64,000 nt of DNA from Dongia_B sp964406155 (GCA_964406155.1 CAYOQR010000011.1:34685-98684), one strand, 5' to 3'; positions 23,312 to 32,176 are shown, counted from the first letter of the stretch. Program-made: numbers and translations. Notes: generated by a model from the sequence alone, not told the origin.

Positions 23312-24928
23312 TTAGTCGGTCTTGTCGACGTTGGTGAAGATCATGATGCCCAAGGGATGAACCTTGAAGCCCGTGACCTTCTTGCTCATCGGCACGGAGA
23401 CCACCGAATGGGCGATCGGCACCCAGGGCACTTCGTTGTGGAAGATCACCTGGGCCTTGTCGTAGAGCACCTTGCGCTGCTTGATGTCCGGATTGATCCG
23501 GGCCTTTTCCAGCAGCTCGGTGAAGTCCTTGTTGCACCACTTGGCGACGTTCTGGCCGCCCTGGCGGGCCGCCTGGCAACCGAGCAGCACATACATGAAG
23601 TTGTCAGGATCGCCGTTATCGCCGGTCCAGCCGAATTCGGCCATCTGGTGATCGCCGTTCTGCATGCGCTTGCGGTATTCGCCCCATTCATAGGAGACGA
23701 TCTTGGTGGTGATGCCGACCTTGGAGAGGTCGGACTGGATCATTTCCGCCATGCGCTTGCCGTCCGGATTGTACGGCCGCGTGACCGGCATCGCCCAGAG
23801 ATCGGAATCGATGCTGGTGACACCGGCTTCCTTCAGCAGGGCCTTCGCCTTCTCCGGATCATAGGGATAGGGCTTAATGCTGTCGTCATAAGCCCAGATT
23901 GTCGGCGGGATCGGGTTCTTCGCCGCTTGGCCCTGGCCCTGATAAATCGCATCGATCAGCGCCTTCTTGTCGATCGCCATGTTGATCGCCTGGCGGACCC
24001 GCACGTCGTCGAAGGGCTTCTTTTCCACATTCATCGCCAGATAGGCGATGTTGAGGCCCGGCTGTTGCAGGACCTTCAGCTTCGAATCGGCCTGCAGCGC
24101 TTTGATATCCGTCGCATTGGGATAGGACATGATATCGCATTCGCCGGCTTCCAACTTGGCCTTGCGCACCGCCGCATCGGCCGTGATCAGGAAGACCAGG
24201 TTATCGAGCTTCGGCTTGCCGCCCCAATATTCCTTGAAGGCCTTGTAGCGGATCTGGGCGTCCTTCTGATAGGCGACGAAGCTGAACGGACCGGTGCCGA
24301 TCGGCTCCTGGTCGACCTTCTCAGGCGTACCCGCCTTCAGCATCGCATCCATGTATTCCTTCGAATGGATCTGCGCGAAATTCATCGCGATATCCGGCAG
24401 GAAGGTGACATTGGGCTCTTTCAGGACAAACTTCACCGTGTAGTCGTCGACCTTGTCGATCGACTTCAGGAGGTCGGGCATGCCCATGTCATTGAAATAG
24501 TCGTAGGCGCCGCCGGAAACCTTGTAATAGGGGTCGTCCTGCTTCCACATGCGGTTGAATGTGGCGATCACGTCATCCGCGTTGAAATCGCGCGTCGGCT
24601 TGAAGTTCTTGTTGCTGTGATACTTCACGCCCTTGCGCAGATGGAAGGTGTAGGTCAGCGCATCCGCCGAGACATCCCATTTCTCGGCCAGGCCGGGAAT
24701 GACCTTCGTCGTGCCGGGTTCGAATTCGACGAGGCCGTTGAAAACGGGCTGTGCGGCATCGAACGAGGTGCCTGTCGTATTGATCTGCGGGTTGAAATTC
24801 TCCGGGCTGCCCTCGGAGCAATATTTCAGCGTCTTTTCCTTTGCCTGGGCGGCATCGATTTGTGCCGTGGTGGCAAAACCCATAGCCAGGACGGCCGTAG
24901 CCGCCACCCCCAATAGCTGACGTTTCAT
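23312..24928 (-). CDS. dppA: Periplasmic dipeptide-binding protein DppA
   Basis: A 538-residue exported binding protein of the SBP_bac_5 family. Signal peptide of about 29 residues (VAATAVLAMGFATTAQIDAAQA); the mature N-terminus KTLKYCSEGSPENFNPQ and the stretches VIPGLAEKWDVSADALTYTF and HSNKNFKPTRDFNADDV closely resemble E. coli DppA. ATG 24928 is chosen by the signal peptide and GGAG 8 nt upstream. It heads the dppABCDF operon and determines specificity for di- or tripeptides; DppA relatives also bind heme or delta-aminolevulinate. Confidence 0.95.
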   Translation of the reverse strand: MKRQLLGVAATAVLAMGFATTAQIDAAQAKEKTLKYCSEGSPENFNPQINTTGTSFDAAQPVFNGLVEFEPGTTKVIPGLAEKWDVSADALTYTFHLRKGVKYHSNKNFKPTRDFNADDVIATFNRMWKQDDPYYKVSGGAYDYFNDMGMPDLLKSIDKVDDYTVKFVLKEPNVTFLPDIAMNFAQIHSKEYMDAMLKAGTPEKVDQEPIGTGPFSFVAYQKDAQIRYKAFKEYWGGKPKLDNLVFLITADAAVRKAKLEAGECDIMSYPNATDIKALQADSKLKVLQQPGLNIAYLAMNVEKKPFDDVRVRQAINMAIDKKALIDAIYQGQGQAAKNPIPPTIWAYDDSIKPYPYDPEKAKALLKEAGVTSIDSDLWAMPVTRPYNPDGKRMAEMIQSDLSKVGITTKIVSYEWGEYRKRMQNGDHQMAEFGWTGDNGDPDNFMYVLLGCQAARQGGQNVAKWCNKDFTELLEKARINPDIKQRKVLYDKAQVIFHNEVPWVPIAHSVVSVPMSKKVTGFKVHPLGIMIFTNVDKTD

Positions 24929-25310
24929 GAATAAGTCTCCCAATGATGTCTTGTGCCGCCGGCTTAATTTCCCTGTTTCCTGCCGAGGCTTACCAAACCC
25001 TAGGCGCGTTGCGGAAGCGAAGTCAATTCTTCGAATTTGAACAATGCCAAATAGCGGGACGAGACGGGAACGGCCCGTCAAAGTGCCGACAAACCCGGCG
25101 AAGCGGCGGTGGGTGTTTGTCTCCAACCGGTGGTTGATTCGGTGCTGGACCGCGACTCCGGTGGTATACAGCTATCCACCGTGTCCGGAATCGACCAGCC
25201 AGCCCCGATCAAGACATGCGGCCGGCCCCGTTCCGGCTGGCACCGTCTCCGATCGGCTTGACCGGTCGGGCCGGCTTGGCCATCTTGCCCAGCCTGACCC
25301 AGGAAATGTG
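24929..25310. other. 382-bp divergent promoter region dppA/thioesterase
   Basis: No gene recognised. An AT-rich patch near 25020-25050 (around TCTTCGAATTTGAAC) probably holds the divergent promoters. I could not assign a particular box. Confidence 0.5.
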
Positions 25311-25844
25311 ATGACCCAGGAACACCAGCCGACCGATTTGCCGCGCTATGACGCGCCCTTCGTTTCCACCAACCTCAAAGTGCTGCCGGAATGGATCGAT
25401 TCCAACGGCCACATGAATGTGTCCTTCTATCTCCGGGCCTTCGATATCGCTTTCGATGAGGTCTATGACCTGCTGGCGCTGGGGCTGGACATGGTCAAGA
25501 CGTCGGGTACCTCGACCTTCGCGGCGGAAATACATCTGACCTATCAAGGCGAGGTTTTCGAGGGCGATCCCCTGCGGGTGACGACGCAACTGATCGACAT
25601 GGATGCGAAGCGATTCCATTGGTTCCAGGCGATGTATCACGGGGAAAAGGGCTATCTCGCAGGTACCTGTGAATGGCTGATCCTGTTCGTCGATATGACG
25701 CAACGTCGGGTCGGCACCATTCCGCCCGAGGTCAAGAAACGGCTGGAGGCGGTTCAAGCCACGCATGCGGGCCTGGCCCTGCCACCGGAAGTCGGCCGAC
25801 AGATATCCCTGAAGAACCGCCGCCGGGCGTCATCTTCCAGCTAA
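25311..25844 (+). CDS. Thioesterase-family hotdog protein
   Basis: A 177-residue acyl-CoA thioesterase-like protein: VLPEWIDSNGHMNVSFYLRAFD, with the Asp-x-x-x-His-Met-Asn motif of the 4-hydroxybenzoyl-CoA thioesterase clan, followed by the central helix and SGTSTFAAEIHLTYQGEVFEGD. The central D-N-G-H-M-N segment is catalytic in the family. Relatives include thioesterases linked to carnitine metabolism; the substrate here is unknown. AGGA lies a few bases upstream of ATG 25311. The last 15 residues are basic and Ser-rich. Confidence 0.88.
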   Translation: MTQEHQPTDLPRYDAPFVSTNLKVLPEWIDSNGHMNVSFYLRAFDIAFDEVYDLLALGLDMVKTSGTSTFAAEIHLTYQGEVFEGDPLRVTTQLIDMDAKRFHWFQAMYHGEKGYLAGTCEWLILFVDMTQRRVGTIPPEVKKRLEAVQATHAGLALPPEVGRQISLKNRRRASSSS

Positions 25845-25863
25845 GCCTCGCCCGCCGGCAAAA

Positions 25864-25887
25864 AGGGGCCTGATTTCCCAGGCCCCT
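25864..25887. terminator. Terminator hairpin between convergent thioesterase and deacylase genes
   Basis: AGGGGCCTG/CAGGCCCCT stem with a 6-base loop. The minus strand continues CCTTTTTG, so it best serves the thioesterase's convergent neighbour, but it may stop both. Confidence 0.7.
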
Positions 25888-25912
25888 CTCAGAGCATATT
25901 CTGCCGTTTGCC

Positions 25913-27055
25913 TCAGTCTTCCAGCAGGAGGCCGGTGCGATAGGCCAGGGCCTGCTTGCCCACGACCTTGGCGATCGAATCGCCCGGGCCGACCAGTTTA
26001 TGCATGTTGCGGGAGAGCACCTTGCCGTCGGTCTGGCAGCGGATCGGCTGGCGGGCCGCCGCCTGGTCATCGGCCAGGGGATCGATCAACTCGGCGATCA
26101 CGTCGCCGCTCCGGACCTGCTGGCCGAGCGTCACGTGATAGGCGAGGACGCCTGCCGCCGGTGCGCGCACGATATCGCAGGCATCGAGCATGGTCGCATC
26201 GCAACGTGGCGCCGGCAGGTCGCGGGGCGTGCCGGCGACAAGGCCGCGGCGCTGCAGGAAGGTGTAAAGCGCCTCGGCATCCTGGCGGCCGAGCTCGTCG
26301 AAGACATCGGCGCGGCCCCGGAATTCCACGGTGGCGGAAAGGCAGGCAGGCGGCACCGGAATGCCGGCGCCGACGGCCTGCTGCAATTTGGTCCAGGGCG
26401 TGGAAAAGGCTTCGTCGAAAGAGGCGCCGCCGGAATCCGATGCCAGCAGCACCGCCGCGGCGCCGATCAGGGCCGCGAGATCCTGGGCATCCGGCCAGGA
26501 TTCCGGGACCAGGAAGAGATGAACCTGGGAATCGTCGTCGCAATGCAGGTCGAGCACGAAATCGGCGTCATAGGCAAGCTTCGCCAAAGCGAGGCGCAGG
26601 GCGGGAAACTCGCCATTGGCGCTCATGCCGGACAAAGCCTCGCCCATCGCCCGGCGCACCGTGGTGATATTGGCGGCCGCATCGCCGCCGAGCTTGCCGG
26701 CGGTCGCCTCGACCAGGCCGGCGAAGAGGTCGGGCCAGCGCCGGTTGAAATTGCCGCCGCCGCGCAGCTCGTAGCGTCCCGTATGGTTGCCGTTCACCAC
26801 CTGGCTGGAACCGATCGGATTGGCGACCGGCACCACGATGATCTCGCCGGTGATCTCGCCCCGTCGATCGGCCTCGTCGAGGCGGCGGATCAGATGATGG
26901 GCCGCCATCATGCCGGGGATTTCGTCGGCATGCAGCGATGCCTGCAGATAGGCCTTGGGCCGGACGCCCGGCGTGCCGTAGCGGTGAACCTTGAGATGGC
27001 GCTCCGTGCCGGGGCTCATGCTGGGCAGGGCGATGCGGTCGATACGTTTGCTCAT
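25913..27055 (-). CDS. Succinylglutamate desuccinylase/aspartoacylase-family deacylase (M14-like)
   Basis: A 380-residue zinc hydrolase of the AstE/AspA group. The zinc ligands are visible as His42-Ala-Asp-Glu45 (SLHADEIPG) and His171 (VLDLHCDDD); ARG/substrate elements HTGRYELRGGGNFNRRWPD follow. Family members cleave N-acyl groups from amino acids or act on related amides such as N-alpha-acetyl-diaminobutyrate. The C-terminal part has the usual beta-barrel (biotin-like) domain, GVLAYHVTLGQQVRSGDVIAE. ATG 27055 is preferred to 27100 because MSKRIDRIALPS begins the conserved region. It is divergent from the DMSP-lyase-like gene by 57 bp. Confidence 0.88.
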   Translation of the reverse strand: MSKRIDRIALPSMSPGTERHLKVHRYGTPGVRPKAYLQASLHADEIPGMMAAHHLIRRLDEADRRGEITGEIIVVPVANPIGSSQVVNGNHTGRYELRGGGNFNRRWPDLFAGLVEATAGKLGGDAAANITTVRRAMGEALSGMSANGEFPALRLALAKLAYDADFVLDLHCDDDSQVHLFLVPESWPDAQDLAALIGAAAVLLASDSGGASFDEAFSTPWTKLQQAVGAGIPVPPACLSATVEFRGRADVFDELGRQDAEALYTFLQRRGLVAGTPRDLPAPRCDATMLDACDIVRAPAAGVLAYHVTLGQQVRSGDVIAELIDPLADDQAAARQPIRCQTDGKVLSRNMHKLVGPGDSIAKVVGKQALAYRTGLLLED

Positions 27056-27112
27056 GATCTGTGTTAGCGTCCAGTGAAGTGCGAAAGGATATCTATACAA
27101 GGTTGGCGGGTG

Positions 27113-27799
27113 ATGATGACGGAGTCAATGTCGGGACGGGCGACGATTGCCGCAATGCAGGAATTGTGCACGGCCATCGACCGTCTTCTTGCGCAGAATC
27201 CGACAGCGGCCGCACCGTTCCGCGATCTTTTGTCTGGCATCTCTCTGGATGCCATGTCCGCCGCCGAAATGAGCGGGGACAAAGCAAGCGAGGCGTTGCC
27301 GGTGCTGCGCTTCTGGCGGGATTGCATCGCCGGGCCGCAGGCTGGTTGGAAGGCGGCATCGTCCCAGGCAGCCGCATCCCTGGCGGCGCTGACGCCTCTC
27401 CTGCACTGGCAGCAGAATCCGAATTATCGCCGGAATCCGCCAGACGCGAGTTTCCTCGCCCATTACGGCTATGCCGAGATCTGTGGGCCAAAAGGTTTGC
27501 TGTCGCCATCCGGATTGAGATTCGGGGTCCTGCTGCTGGGACCCGGCACCTGCTATCCGGCGCATCGCCATCCCGCCGAGGAAATCTATCTGCCGCTGCA
27601 GGCGGCCTTGTGGCAAGGGGGCGAGGCGAATATCGCGGCTGGGCAGTGGCATGAGCGGCCGGCAGGCAGTTTCATCCACCATCCGCCAATGATGCCGCAT
27701 GCCACACGGACGACCGATCACGCTTTGGCGGCGTTCTATCTCTGGCGGGGCGAGGTGACGACCGATGCACGGCTGGATTCCGACGCGAAGCCGGGTTGA
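27113..27799 (+). CDS. DMSP-lyase-family cupin protein (DddL/DddQ-like)
   Basis: A 228-residue protein: an N-terminal helical half to about residue 100, then a cupin half with LLLGPGTCYPAHRHPAEEIY and FIHHPPMMPHATRT. His153, Glu157 and Tyr159 match the spacing of the DddQ metal ligands His125, Glu129 and Tyr131, and His190/His196 lie where the fourth ligand is expected. The end, ALAAFYLWRGEV, is also typical. DddL/Q enzymes split dimethylsulfoniopropionate to DMS and acrylate; some family members have other or no known activity. ATG 27113 is followed by a second ATG and has only a weak GGCGGG upstream; the start is uncertain by a few codons. Confidence 0.82.
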   Translation: MMTESMSGRATIAAMQELCTAIDRLLAQNPTAAAPFRDLLSGISLDAMSAAEMSGDKASEALPVLRFWRDCIAGPQAGWKAASSQAAASLAALTPLLHWQQNPNYRRNPPDASFLAHYGYAEICGPKGLLSPSGLRFGVLLLGPGTCYPAHRHPAEEIYLPLQAALWQGGEANIAAGQWHERPAGSFIHHPPMMPHATRTTDHALAAFYLWRGEVTTDARLDSDAKPG

Positions 27800-27889
27800 T
27801 ACCTGTCACCCTGGCGTTAGCCTGCTGTGTCATTTCCAGGCCGAATCCAGGCTGACGTCGGGCAGGTCGCTGGTGCTATAAGACCGGCC

Positions 27890-30208
27890 ATGACCGAGAT
27901 TCACGACTCAGCCGGACCGGCGCCGGCAGGATATCCGCAACCGCCTTACCTGACGGGCCTCAACGAGCGCCAGCGCGAGGCGGTGCTGGCACTGGATGGC
28001 CCCGTCCTCGTCCTCGCCGGAGCCGGCACCGGCAAGACCCGTGTGCTGACCACGCGCCTCGTGCATCTATTGATGACCGGCAAGGCGCGGCCGGGCGAAT
28101 TGCTCGCCGTCACCTTCACCAATAAGGCGGCGGCGGAGATGAAGCACCGGATCGGCCAGATGATCGGCCGGCTGGTCGAGGGCTGGTGGCTGGGAACCTT
28201 TCATGCCTTGGCGGCCCGCATCCTGCGCTCGCATGCCGAGCTGGTGGGGCTGACGCCGAATTTCACCATCCTCGACACCGACGACCAGCTCCGCCTGGTG
28301 AAGCAGTTGATGCAGGCGGAAAACATCGACAGCCAGAAATGGCCGGCCCGGGTCATCCTCGGCGTCATCGAGCGCTGGAAGGATCGCGGCCTGACGCCGG
28401 ACAAGGTCAGCCGGGCGGAACAGTCGGAGCTCGGCGGCGGACGGCTGCTCGATCTCTACCGCGATTACCAGCAGCGCCTGGCGACGTTGAACGCCTGCGA
28501 CTTCGGCGATCTGCTGCTTCACAATATCACCATCTTCACTGGCCACCCCGACATCCTCGCCGGCTATCAGCAGCGTTTCCGCTACATACTGGTGGACGAG
28601 TACCAGGACAGCAACGTGGCGCAGTATCTGTGGCTGCGTCTGCTGGCGCAGACCCATCGCAATCTCTGCGTGGTGGGCGACGACGATCAGTCGATCTATG
28701 GCTGGCGCGGGGCGGAGGTGGAGAACATCCTGAAATTCGAAAAGGATTTCCCCGGCGCCAAGGTCATCCGCCTGGAGCAGAACTACCGCTCGACGCCGCA
28801 TATCCTGGGCGCCGCCTCGGGCCTGATCGCCCATAATGCCGATCGCCACGGCAAGACGCTCTGGACCGATAAGAGCGAAGGCGACAAGGTCGTGATCACC
28901 GCCGCCTGGGACGGGGCCGAGGAGGCGCGCCAGATCGGCGAGGAGATCGAAAGCCTGCAGCGCCGACAGGTACAGCTTGGCGATATCGCCATCCTGGTCA
29001 GGGCCGGTTTCCAGACCCGCGAATTCGAAGAACGCTTCATCACATTGGGGCTGCCGTATCGCGTGATCGGCGGACCGCGTTTCTATGAGCGCCAGGAAAT
29101 CCGCGACGCCCTGGCCTATCTGCGCCTGATCAACCAGCCGGACGACGCTTTGGCTTTCGAGCGCATCGTCAATGTGCCGCGCCGGGGCATCGGCGACAGC
29201 ACGATGAAGCACTTGAACGAGCTGGCGCGACGGCTCGAGGTTTCACTGCCGGAAGCAGCCCGGCGCATCGTCGAGACGGATGAACTGAAGCCGGCGGCGC
29301 GGCGTGCGCTGGGCACGCTCATGCAGGATTTCGCGCGCTGGCGCGGCCTGGTCGAGACCCTTCCCCAGGGCGAGCTGGCCCAGCAGGTGCTGGACGAATC
29401 CGGCTATACCGCGATGTGGCGCAATGACAAATCGATCGAGGCGCCGGGCCGGCTGGAAAATCTCAAGGAACTGATCCATGCGATGGAGGAGTTCGACAGC
29501 CTGGGCGGCTTCCTGGAACATGTCGCGCTGGTGATGGAGAATAGCGGCGGCGAGCCCGGCGATATGATCACCATCATGACCCTGCACGGTGCCAAGGGAT
29601 TGGAATTCGATATCGTCTTCCTGCCGGGTTGGGAGGAAGGTCTGTTCCCGCATCAACGCGCCTTGGACGAGAACGGCATGAAGGGGCTCGAGGAGGAACG
29701 GCGCCTGGCCTATGTCGGCATCACCCGGGCACGGCGCCAGGCGACCATCTCCTATGCCGCCAACCGGCGCATCCATAATCAATGGCAGAGCGCCTTGCCG
29801 TCGCGATTCCTCACCGAATTGCCGAAGGAACATCTCGATCGCCGCGACGGCAATCTGTTCCAGCAGGGACGGCTCAATCAGGATGCAGACTGGCAAAGCG
29901 GCTGGGGCGGGTCCTGGCGCGGCGGCGTCAGCAGCGGTGCCTCGGCCGGTTACGGTCAAGGCGGTTATGGTCAAGGCTACGGGCCTGGCATGCGCCGCCG
30001 CGAACGGGTGATCGATGTCGAGCCCGATGCGGTGATGCTGGTCAAGAAGGGCGCCAGCCATCAAGCCGGGGACCGTGTCTTCCATCAGAAATTCGGCTAT
30101 GGCCGGGTGGTGTCGGCCGATGGCGACAAACTGGAAATCTCATTCGACAAGGCGGGCCTGAAGAAGGTCATGGCCGGCTTTGTCGTCCGCGCCGATCAGG
30201 CGCATTGA
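27890..30208 (+). CDS. uvrD: ATP-dependent DNA helicase UvrD/PcrA (SF1A)
   Basis: A 772-residue 3'-5' helicase. Motif I AGAGTGKT is at residues 43-50, then motif Ia VTFTNKAAAEMKHRI, motif II VDEYQDSN, motif III VVGDDDQSIYGWRGA, motif IV LEQNYRS, motif V TLHGAKGLEFD and motif VI AYVGITRARR. It unwinds DNA in nucleotide-excision and mismatch repair. After the core is a Gly/Tyr/Gln low-complexity stretch (GYGQGGYGQGYG) and then the Tudor-like C-terminal domain GDRVFHQKFGYGRVV that binds RNA polymerase in PcrA. PcrA is an equally fair name. ATG 27890 lacks a good Shine-Dalgarno. Confidence 0.95.
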   Translation: MTEIHDSAGPAPAGYPQPPYLTGLNERQREAVLALDGPVLVLAGAGTGKTRVLTTRLVHLLMTGKARPGELLAVTFTNKAAAEMKHRIGQMIGRLVEGWWLGTFHALAARILRSHAELVGLTPNFTILDTDDQLRLVKQLMQAENIDSQKWPARVILGVIERWKDRGLTPDKVSRAEQSELGGGRLLDLYRDYQQRLATLNACDFGDLLLHNITIFTGHPDILAGYQQRFRYILVDEYQDSNVAQYLWLRLLAQTHRNLCVVGDDDQSIYGWRGAEVENILKFEKDFPGAKVIRLEQNYRSTPHILGAASGLIAHNADRHGKTLWTDKSEGDKVVITAAWDGAEEARQIGEEIESLQRRQVQLGDIAILVRAGFQTREFEERFITLGLPYRVIGGPRFYERQEIRDALAYLRLINQPDDALAFERIVNVPRRGIGDSTMKHLNELARRLEVSLPEAARRIVETDELKPAARRALGTLMQDFARWRGLVETLPQGELAQQVLDESGYTAMWRNDKSIEAPGRLENLKELIHAMEEFDSLGGFLEHVALVMENSGGEPGDMITIMTLHGAKGLEFDIVFLPGWEEGLFPHQRALDENGMKGLEEERRLAYVGITRARRQATISYAANRRIHNQWQSALPSRFLTELPKEHLDRRDGNLFQQGRLNQDADWQSGWGGSWRGGVSSGASAGYGQGGYGQGYGPGMRRRERVIDVEPDAVMLVKKGASHQAGDRVFHQKFGYGRVVSADGDKLEISFDKAGLKKVMAGFVVRADQAH

Positions 30209-30228
30209 AACGATTGGGGGAATTGGAA

Positions 30229-31245
30229 ATGACGGGCGGATTGTGGTCGATCACCTTGCTGCTGTCCTACAAGCCGGCGGAAAGCGAGCGGCAGGTGCTG
30301 GAAATGGCCCTGGAGCCGTTCGGCGAGGCCCTGTCGAGTTTCGAGATCGATGACGGCAAGGCTTGGAAGATCGAGGTCTTCGGCGAAGCGAAGCCGGATC
30401 GAGGCGCCGTGGCCGCGGCCCTGAAACCGCTCGGCAAATTCAAGGCCCAGATCGCACCGGTCCCGGAAAAGGACTGGGTGGCGGAAAGCCAGAAGGGCCT
30501 GCCGGCCCTGACCGCCGGTCCCTTCTTCATCCATGGCTCGCACCACACCGGCCGGATGCCGAAGAACAAGATCGTCTTCGAAATCGATGCCGGCATGGCC
30601 TTCGGCACCGGGCGGCACGAAACCACGCGGGGCTGCCTCCTGGCCCTGGCGCGGTTGTCCGAAAGCGGCCAGAAGTTCCGCAAGCCGCTCGATATCGGCA
30701 CCGGCACCGGCATCCTCGCCTTCGGCATGGCCCGGCTCTTCAAGGTGCCGGTGATGGCCGGCGACAACGACCGGGATTCGGTGCGGGTGGCGCGGGAGAA
30801 TGCCGCCCTCAATGGGCTGAAGCGCGAGACCAGGATCCTGCTTTCCGACGGTTACCGGGCGGCGGCGATTCGCGCGCAGGCCCCCTATGATCTGATCACC
30901 GCCAATATCCTCGCCAATCCGTTGATCGACCTGGCGCCGGCTCTGGCCGGCGTGCTCGCGAAGAATGGCCGGGCGGTTCTTTCCGGGCTGTTGCGGACCC
31001 AGGAGAAGGACGTGCTGGCCGCCCATGAAGCCCAGGGGCTGGAACTGGATTTTCGCCTCCGCCTCAAGGAGTGGTCGGTGCTGGTGCTGAAGCGCCGTGC
31101 GGCGCCTGCCCGCGGGAAGGCGGCGGGGAAGAAAGCCGTCAAGGCGGCGAAGAAGCCGGCGATGAAGAAGGCGGCGGTGAAAAAGCCGGTGACCAAGAAC
31201 ACTGTGGCGAAGAAGGCCGCGCATAAGAAAACGGCGGCCCGGTAA
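30229..31245 (+). CDS. prmA: Ribosomal protein L11 methyltransferase PrmA with Lys/Ala-rich tail
   Basis: A 338-residue protein. Residues 1-288 are PrmA: the N-terminal L11-recognition domain, then AGMAFGTGRHETTRGCL near 121-137 and the SAM motif LDIGTGTGILAFG at about 154-166, and ITANILANPL. PrmA trimethylates L11 lysines. Residues 289-338 form an unusual tail of about 50 residues made of Lys, Ala, Pro and Thr, like histone H1 tails and some bacterial DNA/RNA-binding proteins. ATG 30229 is chosen because the conserved domain starts there. It follows uvrD by 20 bp and probably shares its message. Confidence 0.93.
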   Translation: MTGGLWSITLLLSYKPAESERQVLEMALEPFGEALSSFEIDDGKAWKIEVFGEAKPDRGAVAAALKPLGKFKAQIAPVPEKDWVAESQKGLPALTAGPFFIHGSHHTGRMPKNKIVFEIDAGMAFGTGRHETTRGCLLALARLSESGQKFRKPLDIGTGTGILAFGMARLFKVPVMAGDNDRDSVRVARENAALNGLKRETRILLSDGYRAAAIRAQAPYDLITANILANPLIDLAPALAGVLAKNGRAVLSGLLRTQEKDVLAAHEAQGLELDFRLRLKEWSVLVLKRRAAPARGKAAGKKAVKAAKKPAMKKAAVKKPVTKNTVAKKAAHKKTAAR

Positions 31246-31259
31246 CCGGACCGCCGTTT
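31229..31259 (+). terminator. Hairpin overlapping the prmA stop
   Basis: Arms 31229-31243 and 31245-31259 pair with one mismatch (AAACGGCGG-CCGGT), overlapping the end of the gene and followed by TTTCAG. Likely terminator of uvrD-prmA. Confidence 0.6.
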
Positions 31260-31303
31260 CAGGTATTTAGGGTAATCGAGTTCTGGGTAATCTCGTCAGT
31301 CCG

Positions 31304-31325
31304 CCCTCGATCACTCCATCGAGGG
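31304..31325 (-). terminator. Hairpin after the DUF1127 gene
   Basis: CCCTCGAT/ATCGAGGG with a 6-base loop ends 8 bp after the minus-strand stop. No T-run follows, so the call is tentative. Confidence 0.45.
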
Positions 31326-31332
31326 CTGCCAG

Positions 31333-32007
31333 TTAGGCAGCGCGCGGAGAGTGGTCGTTGGCCGCGTTGCCATTGGCCGGAGCCAGGGTCTTGCGGGCAA
31401 TCTCACCAGCCAGCCAGTCGATGTCGCCGCGAACGACGCCGATATCGACCAGCATACGGTCATCCAGCTTCGAAAGCTGGCGAGCCGTGGCGCGGGCGCG
31501 ATTCCAGGCGCGCAGCGGAGCAACCAGATCCTGTTCGGTCGCGGCCAGCAGGGCAGGGACCTGCTGGATACGGCCGGCTTCGAGGTTGCGGACGTAATCC
31601 GCGACTTCGTAGCGGCTGAGGCCGATATCGGCCAGCATGCGGTTATCCAAAGCCATCAGCGTGTTGTACACGTGGCGGCGATGCAGGTAACTCAGGACCG
31701 GCTGCACGGACAGGCTGAACACCATACGGCTGAAAGCCTGGAACACGGTCGGGGTACCCGAAACTTGCGTGGCCTTCTCGGCGATATGCTGGATTTCGGA
31801 ACGGTTCACACCGATATCCGACAGCATCCGGTCATCGAGCTGTGCCAGTTCATGAGCAACGCCGGCCCGGGCAAACACCCGACGCAGCGAAGTCACCACG
31901 GTCCGCGCGAAATCAGCGATCGCTGCGGTCGCCGTCACCCGGGTGGTCACCGCCGGCGCCAAAGCCACCGAACCAGCCACCTTCTCGTTTGTCATCATCC
32001 GATACAT
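31333..32007 (-). CDS. DUF1127 (YjiS-like) protein with three repeats
   Basis: A 224-residue protein in which the short DUF1127 motif appears three times: ELAQLDDRMLSDIGVNRSEI (about 53-72), TLMALDNRMLADIGLSRYEV (about 116-135) and QLSKLDDRMLVDIGVVRGDI (about 177-196), spaced 61-63 residues. Ordinary DUF1127 proteins are 45-100 residues with one copy; in alphaproteobacteria some bind RNA and affect RNA turnover or metabolism. No signal peptide is evident and the protein is Arg-rich. Function unknown. The start (32007 versus internal Met at 31998/31995) is not decided by a clear Shine-Dalgarno. It is divergent from pepP, with a symmetric site in between. Confidence 0.9.
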   Translation of the reverse strand: MYRMMTNEKVAGSVALAPAVTTRVTATAAIADFARTVVTSLRRVFARAGVAHELAQLDDRMLSDIGVNRSEIQHIAEKATQVSGTPTVFQAFSRMVFSLSVQPVLSYLHRRHVYNTLMALDNRMLADIGLSRYEVADYVRNLEAGRIQQVPALLAATEQDLVAPLRAWNRARATARQLSKLDDRMLVDIGVVRGDIDWLAGEIARKTLAPANGNAANDHSPRAA

Positions 32008-32160
32008 GATTATCTATCCATCCGATTGATTTGATCGTCTCGCCGGGGCCCGATTGCCGCCGTCGATCGATGGGCTGTATATAGGCGAAAGACGGGTTTT
32101 CAGGCAGGGGGTTTGCTGCATCGCAGTAATGCAGGCCCTGCATGGTAAAGCATGCGTAAA

Positions 32161-32176
32161 CGTGATCAGGATCACG
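32161..32176. promoter_or_regulatory. FNR/FixK-like palindrome between DUF1127 gene and pepP
   Basis: CGTGATCAGGATCACG is a perfect palindrome around a 2-base centre. TGATC-N2-GATCA equals the inner part of FNR/FixK boxes (TTGAT-N4-ATCAA), with G in place of the outer T on each side. It lies 78 bp before pepP and 154 bp before the DUF1127 start. A CRP/FNR-family protein is a reasonable candidate binder; this is inference. Confidence 0.5.
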
